DNA from: Dendrobium chrysotoxum
Lineage: Eukaryota; Streptophyta; Magnoliopsida; Asparagales; Orchidaceae
Length of the DNA stretch: 64,000 nucleotides
Assembly: GCA_019925795.1 (NCBI GenBank)
Contig: CM034305.1
Coordinates: forward strand, 96,570,433-96,634,432
Direction of reading: 5' to 3'
How positions within the stretch are numbered: position 1 is the first letter of the stretch; every line of letters begins with the position of its first letter. The notes under the pieces are model-generated. The model was given only the letters and a program-made list of their open reading frames with translations, ran no database searches and had not been told where the DNA came from. The position numbers were made by a program, and so were the translations under genes. Shown here one piece after another: positions 10,127 to 21,356 of this stretch.

Positions 10127-10843
10127 AAAAATATTATATATTTGAAAAAAAAATTATATCAATATGTATGAGATAAGCATATTTTATTATAAATGAGTCT
10201 AAATTTGCTTGAGAGATCTAAATACATACTACTAATTTCTCATTTAATTATAATCTAAAGCCTAAATCTTTATAATATATTTTAGATAAATCAATTTTAA
10301 TGACATATTTGATGTGATTTAAAGATTAATATGCTATATAAATAAATATAAAATTTTACACGTTAGATATGAACACACATATGAATTCAATGATTTGTAC
10401 ATAAATCTTCTAAGGTTTGATGAGCAAAATGGGTTTAAGAGAATCTAATAAGGATTAAAGGGGATTAACTATCTATTTAATCCCCTAATTATATTAAACT
10501 AATCTTCTCAACCATAAGAGAGGTTGTGTTAGGCTTGACTGTAGAACGAGTATTACAAATGTTAAATTAAGAAAAAAGAAACTATAAATAAATAATCTGC
10601 TTAGGTAAATAAATTTTCACAATGGTGTTTTTTTTTTATAATAAAAAAAATTATCGTGCAACTAATTTACATGTAAAACTTTGAAGTTCCCTTAATGAAA
10701 TAAACTTGTAATTTCCTAATCAGTCCTAAAAAAGCTCACAAATTCACCAAAAATTTATAAAACAGATTCTAAATGATCAAAGAATCATATCCAGGTATCA
10801 ACATTAGGTTGAAGATTCAACAGATTAAGCTTTCATCTTCTAA

Positions 10844-10960
10844 GATTTTGTTTGGGATAGCTTTCTCACCATTTTCTAATACAAAATTTTTTAAAACTAG
10901 ATATTTTTAAACTAAAAAGCTGCTTTAGGAAGCAGCAAAAAAGCTGTCTCAAACGAAATC
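10844..10960. mobile_element. Hairpin MITE (GTTTGGGACAGC family)
   Basis: Left end GATTTTGTTTGGGATAGC, right end GCTGTCTCAAACGAAATC; the core contains AAAGCTGCTTTAGGAAGCAG. It is flanked by TAA on both sides, a possible 3-bp duplication as in PIF/Harbinger elements, but other copies do not confirm this. Confidence 0.65.
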
Positions 10961-12445
10961 TAAGTTTCAGCTTTATTTGAATACTTATTAATGCAAAATG
11001 GAGTTTAGCGGCTGAGGTTTTCATGTTGTCTGCTTCATCCAGCAGATACTGTACACATGCAAGGTTGTTGCAGGCAAGGAGGAGATACGAGCTTCATGCC
11101 TGAGGGATGATGCTTTGTGGCATTGAGAGCAAATAGCAAAGCAATTGAGACTGAGTTGAAAACATTCCAGTAAAATTATTTCATGCAAAATATTGTGGGG
11201 GAGGATTCAAATCTCCAGAGATATATGTTGAACAGGTCAGAGGAAGGATCCAAGTTTAAGAGATTATAGATGATGTGACAAAGAAGTGCCAAAGAGCTGG
11301 AATTGTGAAGCAAGGGATCATGAAATAAAGAAAAGGAGTTTAACAATTTTCATAGAGAAGGTTGCAGTAGAATGTTTTTTTTCAACTGAAGGAAACCACA
11401 GTTGGAGGTCTAAACTAGACGGGAGTTTCTCTGAAAGCTCAGCAGACCTCTATGATGAATGATATTTCATACCATCCTCATTTTGAAAGCCGAATTGACA
11501 GAAATAAGGGAAGGAAGGCTCATCCCACCATTCTTTTCTTGAGATTCTGAATTGGGACTAGTGCTTTAAAAATATTTTTGGGGCTCATCTGAGGCTCTCC
11601 TGGGGGTGAGGCAGAGAAAAATTGCCAAAACATCTATTATCATTCCCAACTCAAGTATCAAAAGTTGTAAATAGACATCTATTTTTTTTGAAGATTGTGA
11701 AACCCTATAATAACTAATATAAAAAATATATAAAGATCAATCAAAAACATCTCAAGACAAAGATTAGTTTACATAATAGTTAGTAGCTCATAACAAATAG
11801 AAATTTTGTTGGGTAACGCATCACATTTGACTCCCATCTATTCTCATTGTTTATCTAATATTGTAGCCTAATTTAACAGGCATATAATCACTTGAGTGAA
11901 GATCTAAGTGGCTAATAACGCATTCTGCTGAATAAAATAATCTTTGTACGATTTTATCAAGCCATACATGATTTATGTCAAGAAGGACTACAAGATTTAC
12001 ATTCTATCTCAATTTAATGATTGGTCTCTAATAAGACCAATGAGCTCGTCAAAATAGTTTATAGACTTGAAGGCTGATAAAAAGACAAGGAAAAGGAAAA
12101 GGTAAAGCCTACTCACAAACCATTAGATGGAGAGAGCACTTCGAACTGCTCTTTTAACATCAAGGTTTCAAGATAGAAATTTGGGCATACCAAATTAGAA
12201 CCTCAAGATTGGCAAAACTCCAAAAACAAGCCAACATGCATCCATTACCAAAGTCTCGTAGAATCATAAAACTTAATCATAAAACTACAAAGAAGTCAGA
12301 TAGTTAAAGTATCATTTCAAAATGTAGTCTGTTTACCTATTCTAAGGCAGCCCTCTAAACATTAATCTAACAGCCACAATAACAATGACAAACCTTACAC
12401 ACGGGAAAATTCAAGAGTGAAGCCACTTCAAACACAAAGATAAGC
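10961..12445. other. Intergenic DNA and 3' flank of the acidic-protein gene
   Basis: About 11,030-11,350 is less AT-rich and has short codon-like stretches without an extended frame, possibly an old gene or element remnant. About 12,060-12,445 is presumably 3' UTR of the minus-strand gene that stops at 12446. No other gene is seen. Confidence 0.35.
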
Positions 12446-12776
12446 TTACTTGCTCTTCTTAGGCGGCGGCTGATCTTCATCATCTTCTTCTTCCTCGGCA
12501 TCCTCTTCATCATCTTCATCATCCCCATCCTCATCCTCATCTTCATCATCCTCATCCCCATCCTCATCTTCACTTCCTCCACCACCATTGGCCTCAAGTT
12601 CCTCCTCATCTTCCTCCTCATTTCCTTCATCCCCTGAGTAATCTTCCTCACCACCATCATCTTCTTGGTCACCAGCTTCATCCTCATCCTCATCCTCCTC
12701 ATCATCAGATTCACCATCATCCTTGTTCTCTGGCATGGTTTCACCTTTGACTTTCCTCAAAGATGAAAGGGGAAAT
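12446..12776 (-). CDS. Acidic Asp/Glu-rich protein, last exon
   Basis: The exon begins after a CTGTAG acceptor and reads FPLSSLRKVKGETMPENKDD, then about 80 residues that are mostly Asp and Glu with a GGGG spacer. It ends DQPPPKKSK and a stop at 12446-12448. A basic tail after a long acidic tract suggests a small nuclear acidic protein (like prothymosin or histone-chaperone tails), but I know no specific function. Plant databases often give such proteins misleading enzyme names because of the acidic run. The first base (A) needs two bases from the previous exon. Exon 1 as I place it ends in phase 0, so an intermediate exon is missing or the join is wrong. An internal Met (12736) could be an alternative start. 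Confidence 0.65.
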
Positions 12777-14740
12777 CTACAGAGTAACAGCAGCAAAAAA
12801 AATAAAAAAATACAGAAGCGAAAAAGATCAGTACCCAAGCACACTTAATGTACTAACAACCTCATAATTGAACAAAAGTTGGCACTCTATGGCAATGAAC
12901 CCTACCCTTCACTTATCTCACATCCGTCATCAAATAAATTAGCTCCATTCGGTGAAGATCCCATCTGCACCAATAACTGTATTCTAAGAAACCAGAAAAT
13001 GAAGGCGCTCAACAATAAATCTAAGAAAAGGCAAACCAAGTTCTGATAACAGATTGACAGCACACTCATCTCAAAATCACAAATTATGGTGTACGTCAGA
13101 AAACACAAATTCTGAGGGATAAAATCATTAATTCTCGGCAGCCATCCTATGTAAACCACAAATGCATATAAGCCGCAGGCAACATTGCAAGTTCATACAA
13201 TAAACACAATAAAGGAAAATACTGTTCGTACGATGCTGTAAGTATTTCTTCAAGAGACCATTAATAATAGAATGCTGCAGCGAATAAGCACTCCAAAATC
13301 AACATTATGCTATAAAAAATGACCAAATTGTGAGTCCCATGGGCTAAATTATAATTATGTACTGCTTTACGTTTTCATTGGAAATACATTTTTAAAAGAG
13401 TGAAGTAATAGAAACATAAATGCTATTCATGTATATTTAAAATAAAAACGAGAGGTTAATAATCTAATTCTAATGTTATGCTGAGAATTTAAATAAAATT
13501 TTGAAAAATTACTAATGATTTATATACTTATATAAATTAAGCATACTTTATGAACATGAATAAAAGAAATAAAATTTTGTTTGATGAGCTTGATTTTGGG
13601 AAAAGGGAAATATGTATGGTTTAAAAAATAATAATTAACATATATATCTCAAATGTATGATTATAGGCATTGAAATAAAAGAGGTGGAGTTTAAGGACTA
13701 AATGTCAAGGCAAATCATTTATGGTTAAGGTGATGATATTATTTCTTCTAAATCAAATGCATCAAATGATATTGATATTTGCCCAATCAAAATGCTATTG
13801 AGTTTATATATGATTTATCTCTATCATTGAAAATATTGGTCATGTTGAAAAGAATGATATATGTACCATGTCACACTTTAGTTTATATTATACCGTAAAA
13901 TGAGCATTATTTTGACTGATATGAAAAAATATAAATGAAACAAACCATATAACAATGCTCAGATATGTATTGATTGATGGAGTTTATTTCTTATCATACA
14001 GGCCGGAGACACTTGTACCCTTGCATAAGATGATTGTCTGCTCGCAAGTTTGGAAAATGATATTGATATTTATATGCCTTAAATGATATAATAGATGATG
14101 CTCCTATGATGGTTGTATTATATACAAATGAGATAGATAAGACCAGATACAATATGACTCTCCCCTTCATGTTATTATAATACAGGAGAATGTTTCAAGC
14201 CTTCTTAATTGTTCATCTTTAAATAAAACAAAATGTTATATGATTTTATGTTAGTTCATTTATGAAAACTAGCATATATATGTATATATATATATTCACT
14301 AGTGTTATTCAATAAAAATTTACAAGACATGATCTTGAGAATTAAATAAGTGAAAGAAGAGAATTTATGCATCACATACGTGGAGGTATTAGTGCAATGT
14401 ATTGACATATTATGGATGCTGTACAAATAATAGTAGGCTTATTTGTTATTTTGAAATAGAAAGAATTTTATGATTTAGTGGCTTTCTAGATCTATTGAAA
14501 GTTGTTAGAAGAAAACTTATGAATACTGATTTTGATATTATTTAATGTTAGTAGATGTATTTTAAAACTCCATCAAATTATCTATTCCCGCCTTAGTATT
14601 TCAACATCATGGGTCGGGTCATGACAAAACTAAATTTTCCCCATTTGGTGACTCAATCTACCTCTAAACTATTGTATCATTTTATAACTTTGGATCAAAA
14701 CAATAACAAAAAGAGCAATATGATAAAGAGACATAATGTA

Positions 14741-14773
<33 letters not shown>

Positions 14774-17700
14774 GGAAATCGCAAACACAGATATCACAGT
14801 CACAAAGAAACCATTGTAGACATTGACAACTCATCACCGGTGTTTTGCCAACTTAACACTACTACAATCTAGAATAAAGTTTAAGATAGCAAAGTTAGAT
14901 TTTATTAAAATGTCCCCCCACTCAAAAAAAAAAAATCCTAAATTCACACTTGAATTTGTGACCCATGAACATTATGCCATGAACCAAACAAGTATTCAAA
15001 GTAACCATAACAAGTAAAAAGCATACTAAGCAGAAAGATGCAGCGTAACAAAACATATTTGTCATTTCACAATTCACTAAAATGTTACCAGGCAAAAAAG
15101 CTCTACCTTCAAAGGATATACCAAATATTGTAGCAAAAGAATCATTAAAAGTCTAAATATGTTGTATTCAATTGTATCTGACCACTTTCTTTCACAAAAA
15201 TAGAAAATCTCAATAAGAGAAAACACAGTGGTGTTGCTACTATATGCAAAAACCAAGCGATCAATCCAACTAAGTGCTACCTAAAGCAAATCCATCCGAT
15301 TCAACACAAATGAAAAAGCCCGTTATTATCACTTCTGATAACCAGCAACCAGATATTAGATGATGCTCATAAAAAGGCAAACCTGAAAAAATATATTTCT
15401 AGTTAATGGTAATTAACTGTAGGATGTCTTCAAGAATAGGCACTTTTTGTCCATAAAAACTGCTTTCTTCTCTATTGCATATTTTAACGAGCAAGACAAA
15501 AGATTTTAATGCCAAAGAATTATGGAATGACAGAATAATAGACTATTGAAAAGGTGGTCATTTCTATCGATTGTCATAAGCGAATTTTGTCCTGAGCATT
15601 TCTTCAGAAACATAAATCTTCTTGGTTATAATTATGTGAATGAAACATAAAACCACATGGATACAAGCCCATGCCGAAGAAGAGCAGATTTTACAAATTG
15701 GAGACATGATAACTCTATTGTTTAATCTAAATCATCTTCCAGCAAGAGTCTAATCACCTTCCTGCTTGTCCATACTCATAGATCATATTTACACACATCC
15801 AATGGCAGATTTCATTAAAAAAATGAAATAGAAAACACGCTTCCCAAATTAAATTCCCAGCTAGGCACCCATAGGCCTGCATCATAACAATATTAACTGA
15901 TGAAGCCGCTGATCTCAACATTTACTCAAGCACCAGAAGCCTCAAAACTATAGCACGCATAAAATTTCTCAGCACCCACCTCTAGCATCCTTATTTCTAG
16001 ACAAAAAATAGATACTATTAAGCATAAATGACCAAAAATTTAGCAAAATAGGTTTTGTAGAGATTAAAGGTAACTTGCATTACTTGTCTTGTCAAAGACA
16101 TTAATTAGTGTAATTCATGTGTCAAGAAACAAATGAACTTAAGGCGTGCAATACAAATAAATGCTCATGCTTTATGAACATGCAAAATTTATAATAACAA
16201 AATTTAGGTTCGAAAGAGAACAATGAATTCACTAATTTGGAAGCACCTATTAATGCAATTTTATAAAAAGCAACTTCAATACAGGGTATAACTATCTCAA
16301 AACACATCCATAAAAATCAATTGACAAAAAATATGCACAGCTAAAGCCATTCAAAGTTTGGATCACCATTCATTGACCCAGCATGCAATGATTACACATG
16401 TTATGCTTAGTTTATGTCCAAAAGGAGGAAGGGAATATAACTAGGTTGTTGTACACCAAATCATCTAAACAACAATTATGCGGATTTTTTGCACCCTATT
16501 CAACATGAGCACCAATGGTAATACCTTCAAGTGGATGTAAGACATTAACTTTTAAGCAGGGCTATGAATTTGGCTCAAAAATAAAAAATTGGAATAATTT
16601 TTTGCTAGGAATGAAGTCAAGGTAGTGGCGGAGTCGGAAGTTTTTTTCAATAGGGCCTAAATTTATTTTGACAAATTTTCCCTCAATTTTTTCATCTAGG
16701 CTTGGATCAGCATAAGCAATTTCAAAAAAAAAAAAAAAGAACCACTAGCCATAATTAATTTGTCCAAAATTTACAAATCATTTGTAAATAAGATAAATAC
16801 CAATTATGGTATATTAAAATTAAAAAAAATATATTATTCAGGCTTTTCGGAGATTCTGCATTTATTTTCAACTTCTATAATATTTATTTATTTACAAGAT
16901 GTATGATACTAATAACTTAACTGATTTGATTTTGAAATTAACATAGACAAAGTGAAAGAAGCTCACAATTATCATCTACTAGAATTTGCTACACTTTTTA
17001 TATTTTTGTATAGATTGGTATGTGATGCCTTGGATATTGCTTGGTTAACCATCATGCTGTTGATTGTCTATAGGTAGGCTTCAACATAACGTGCTTTATT
17101 GACCGGTGGCCATAACGGTACTGTAGTTTTCATGCAAGCCATGAAGTCCCTATGATTGCCTACCCCATATGTCCAGACTGTTTTTTCTTTATTTTAAATC
17201 CTCAATTAGATACTGTATTGTTTTTGAGGCGGGGCACGTGAATCTGCCCGTGAGTCAACAAGTTAACTAAGGAGCCAAGCTTGACTAAGATAGAATACAA
17301 TGTATATATGTATGCATGTATTAACTAAGGACTCAAATCAAGCAAACCTACAACTTGCTTTTGCTCAACTCAAAATCGTATAAAATGACTTTGAGCCAAT
17401 TTTGAGTCAGGTTCAAATCAGCTGGACATCAAATCATTATTAATCTTACCTCTAAAGAACCATGTAAAAGATTAACAGAGCAGTAAACAAAAAATCCTCA
17501 AAAGGCATTGTAAATTTATAGGTAGTGGGTTTAGTCAAATCCAAAGCATCGCTGGGATCTAAAAATACAGAACTTGATCCTTTGATTTAGATCCTGGACC
17601 AAACGCATAGCTTACAAACAAAAAAAACAAAGAAACAAAATGACCATTAAATCTACATACAAGCCCTAACATCTAATAGTGCAAACCATGGATATGAAAA

Positions 17701-18103
17701 GTCAATCATACATTTTTAAATTCCAGAAATAAATGAGAAAGCACACATATATAAGTAATATATAAATTTTCTGATAGCTTGTCATGTATTGGCGACAATG
17801 ATCTCTGAAAGTAATAAGAATCATTTAGTCAGGTCTACAACAAGACTGTTACATAGGATAAATTGATATAAGATAAAATTTGCAAAGCATAAGAAAAAAA
17901 AAAATTACCTATTGCAATCAAAGCTTAAAAAAACCAGAGAAGAACTTTCACAAAATAAATAACCTATGCAACAGGATTCTGAACGTCTAATCTAACCACA
18001 CGACGCAAGATCACAACTGTATTCCACAGGCATCTAATTCAAGACATAAAAATACATAAAGTTCATAATAAAACCGCAAAAGTAAGAACAAATAGACTAT
18101 TAC
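12777..18103 (-). other. Long intron region of the acidic-protein gene
   Basis: About 5.3 kb, AT-rich, with no transposon I can delimit. It has a 32-base G run at 14741-14772 and an AT dinucleotide tract at about 14275-14295. At least one short coding exon may hide here, because the phases of the two recognised exons do not match. Confidence 0.45.
14741..14772 (+). repeat. Poly(G) tract, 32 bases
   Basis: Uninterrupted G32 in otherwise AT-rich intron. On the gene's sense strand this is C32. Two more runs of 28 and 34 G occur in the chromovirus LTRs, in a different context. Confidence 0.95.
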
Positions 18104-18232
18104 CACACATAGAAGCCAAAGAAGAGACTTTCCAGCATCCAAAATCGTTTCCATCACCACAGACTTCAAAACCGACTCAAGGGCAGCAGCAGGAGCAATT
18201 CCTCTGCTCTCGCTTCTGCTGATAAGTTCCAT
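18104..18232 (-). CDS. Probable first exon of the acidic-protein gene
   Basis: ATG at 18232 opens MELISRSESRGIAPAAALES, then VLKSVVMETILDAGKSLLWL, then LCV, and reaches a good donor (GTAATAG) at 18103. The hydrophobic-looking end (GKSLLWLLCV) is followed in my reading by FPLSSLRKVKG in the last exon. Upstream are two telo-boxes and a pyrimidine-rich leader, as expected for a gene start. An upstream in-frame ATG at 18292 is less likely because its residues are low-complexity leader translation. Linkage to 12446-12776 rests on strand, order and absence of another candidate. Confidence 0.5.
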
Positions 18233-18298
18233 TTCTGGAAGATTAGGAAAAAAGCCAAAAACAAAGAAGTACCAAACAGAAGAAGAGAGCAAAAGAAG

Positions 18299-18395
18299 AA
18301 ACCCTAGACCATAAACCCCACACGGAATCTAATGGCCAATCTCAAAGGGGATATCTCGCGACCTGCCCAGGGTTTTACCATAAATGTTAGGGTTT
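18299..18395. promoter_or_regulatory. Two telo-boxes upstream of the acidic-protein gene
   Basis: AAACCCTAG at 18299-18307 on the plus strand and AAACCCTA on the minus strand at 18388-18395. Telo-boxes (AAACCCTA) are known in plant promoters of translation and growth genes. Here they lie 70-165 bp before the proposed ATG. Confidence 0.5.
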
Positions 18396-18419
18396 TGTTT
18401 GATCCGAATATCCTCCCAT

Positions 18420-19285
18420 CACCGTGGTGCAAATCCCAGCCATGCATGATGGCTTGGATGGCCATGATTAGTTTTTATTCAGTAACTCGATCAAAGCCAA
18501 GATAATTGAATAGCTTAAATAATCTGATTGGACCGCTCCATGAAAACACTCAGATCAATCCGTCCGTTTGACAATCAACAAAATTTTTAGGTCATCTGAC
18601 GCGTTATTTAACTGTTAGTTTCCTATTTCATATTTGCGGTCAACTCTTATAGTGCTGGGCCGCTTTTTGAGAAGCTGATCCAATAGTTTATTTGGACGAA
18701 ACTGGAAATCATTTTCACAGCAAATTATGAGGACAAATTTACTAACAACGCATGCAGCTGTGGCGAACGCACTTTTGTTTGTTATTTTGGGAAGGCATCA
18801 AAAGATGACAATTTATAATAAGTTTATTAATATATAAGAAGATATTATTGCCCAAACCAACAAGAACAACCTTAATGTATTAAATAGTTTATATCATAAT
18901 TATTCAACTAATAAAGTTTTGAATGACCCTTTATATTAAATTTAGATTTCAATATAATTGCTATTCTCAATGTGCGAGAAAATTGAGATTGAAAACATGT
19001 AATTAATTGCTACCCTCTATATCTCAATCAAGTAGCTTATTAGTGATTCATAGTGATTGTCTAACTAAACATACAACAACATCAAACATTGATGGTCCAA
19101 CTAAACTAGAGGGATGCATTTGTCCAACCAAAGTCAATCAATCTCATCATCCTCGCCCAATAAGCCTTAGACTACATAACCAACTAGATCTCTATGACAA
19201 GTTAACATGAACTATATTTAGTAAAAGAAAAGCGACGAAGACTCTTTGTGATTGTTCTAATCTTCCAAAATCAATGTCAGGTTAA
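18420..19285. other. Intergenic DNA, no gene seen
   Basis: AT-rich spacer between the acidic-protein gene start and the 3' flank of MED14. No coding or delimited mobile feature is recognised. Confidence 0.5.
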
Positions 19286-19404
19286 GGTTTCATTTGAGAT
19301 GATTTTTTTACTACTTAAAATAATTTTCTAGTACAAAAAAATTAATTTTTGTGCTAAAAATTTACTTTTAAAATGCAGAAAAAAAAATCATCCCAAACGA
19401 AGCC
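19286..19404. mobile_element. Hairpin MITE (GTTTGGGACAGC family)
   Basis: Ends GGTTTCATTTGAGATGATTT and AATCATCCCAAACGAAGCC are inverted repeats around a palindromic AT-rich core. It is a diverged copy of the family at 10011, 10844 and 24114. Confidence 0.6.
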
Positions 19405-19546
19405 AGAGGCAGGCCTGCTTTCTATGATTTATATCTTCTCTTTCATCTTCCGTTAGAGGTAGCTGAGTTAGAAGGCCCAGTTATTGCGACCGCTAGTTTC
19501 TTCACGCAGCTCCAGGGTGGGCATCTTGATAAAATAAATAAAAGTA

Positions 19547-19656
19547 AGGTTTTACTGGGACAGTTTTAGACAACTATTTTTTCCTTGCTTTCAAGAAATT
19601 TTTTTACTAAAAAATAACTTTATAGAACAATAAAAAAATCATCCCAAATGAAACCT
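19547..19656. mobile_element. Hairpin MITE (GTTTGGGACAGC family), diverged
   Basis: Left end AGGTTTTACTGGGACAG, right end ATCATCCCAAATGAAACCT; the core is poorly conserved. It lies only 142 bp from the previous copy. Confidence 0.5.
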
Positions 19657-20560
19657 AAAACAAATAAAATAACGCAATAAGCCACAGAATTCGAGCACTG
19701 ATCCATGACTACTAAATAATAGTAATAATGATAATTGAAAAAATACAAGTTGACTACCAAGACAATCAGCCCAACAACATTTCAGCTTGTTGGAGATCCA
19801 ATGTGTACATATAATTTCTGCCGGAATGAATCTACAAACTTGATGTATTACAAGTATATATAATTTATGCCTTGTGTGAGGCATTAAGTGGGAAATTCAA
19901 GCAATAGTGGCTTATTATGAATCAACAAACATCGATTTCTAGAATACTCAAAATTCCTACCATCCTTTCATATATATATATATACACACAAATGCTTGCA
20001 ATATGAACTAGAAAAGCTTTCTTCCAGTTAATAACAAGAAAAACCAAAGTCTTTCTTTAGATGATGATTCCGAAGGCAAGCTGGAAGCCAAGTTTATAGA
20101 GTTCCTACAACCAATATAATTGAGCAGCAGCTACAAATTCACTAGGCATTATCTTACAAAAACATCTAAAAACCCCTAGCCCACTTTTCTACAATGCTAA
20201 ATTATTCTTCAAGGAGTGTAGTACAAATATCATTTAGCTGACCCAGGTACTTACGTCGCATAGCTCCAATCATCTGTACAGAAATTTTTTTTTAAGTCCA
20301 TATCAAATTTTAAGAGTTTCGAGCTTCAACATTTACCAGTTTAAAATTCAGATGATACCTTACCACTCTAGTCTTTCCAACTATGCCAATGCTTGTCGTA
20401 GACTCTGGGATTTCATCATTACATTTTTTTTTTCTTCTGAATTTAATGCACCTTTCCTGATGTACGATGCTTCTCTGTTCTTATAACAAGACATTCAATG
20501 ACGGTTAATTTACACTGTACAATGTCTAGACTGAATTCAGCCATTGGTGAGATCTCCCTT
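19657..20560. other. 3' flank and probable 3' UTR of MED14
   Basis: AT-rich DNA downstream of the MED14 stop codon. No other gene is seen; a short AT repeat lies near 19970-19985. Confidence 0.45.
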
Positions 20561-21356
20561 CTATGTCAAGGTTGAGCCAGAAGAAACAGAGCCATCTCTT
20601 AGCTGTTGCAATGAGGCCTGCAGCGCTCTTTGAAGTGCCTCAGCAACCAGCCTCAATCTTCCCTGGCTAATATCTCCCACAGAATTTCCATTAGCATAAT
20701 CCACCGCCTTTGCTAACCTCTGCTTGCATTTCTCCCAGTCATCAACACGGGACCAGCAAGCTCTGCCACCATGGCTTCCATCCATTCTAAGGAAAGATAT
20801 GTGAGGGTTCTCACCAAATGAATACTTTAATCTCACTGAAACGCAATATGGCAACCAAGCAGCTCCACCAGCTGCATTGACATAGGGTATATGAACTGGG
20901 TCGAGGACAAAAGTAAGAGCAAAGTCGACGGAGCTGTGGGCACGGTCATGATGAATGTTGCTTTTTGACACAGATGAATTCTCCGAGTTCTCATTAAAAG
21001 AAGACCCCAAGTGATTCTCCAAGCACAACTCAATTCGTGCTCTCTGTGCCGAAGCTATGTCTCCACTATGTGCCTGAGATAAACCTTTCTTCCAGGCAAT
21101 CAGCTTCAGAAATTCTCGCAGAACTGAAATTGGCAGGGTAAGGAGGGTGATGAAGGATGCAACCCTCGAAGCATCATAAGGCTCTGAAGCAACACGCCTG
21201 CTGAAGTAGTCACATATTTCATTAGTTTCAGATGCTGAAAACTCGTCCTGTGCGCTGGTTTGTGTTTGTTGCTGCTGTTGATGGTGGAAACGTTTAACGC
21301 TCAAAACTTGCAAAAGAAGCTGGACCCTATGGACACTTACAGCAAATACATACCCG
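20561..21356 (-). CDS. MED14: MED14, last exon
   Basis: C-terminal exon of the Mediator backbone subunit MED14 (STRUWWELPETER in Arabidopsis). It begins one base into a Gly codon completed by the preceding exon and reads GYVFAVSVHRVQLLLQVLSV, then KRFHHQQQQQTQT, EICDYFSRRVASEPYDASRV, LLTLPISVLREFLKLIAWKK, FALTFVLDPVHIPYVNAAGG, AAWLPYCVSVRLKYSFGENP and SHGGRACWSRVDDWEKCKQR. It stops with TAG at 20561-20563. These blocks are strongly conserved in plant MED14. The frame is intact. Total coding length over the four exons seen is 3,879 nt. Confidence 0.95.

Noticed and set aside
12367..12744. Met/Lys/Arg-rich ORF overlapping the acidic-protein exon
   Set aside because: It is the shifted frame of the GAT/GAG-rich coding sequence, with no independent start or homology.
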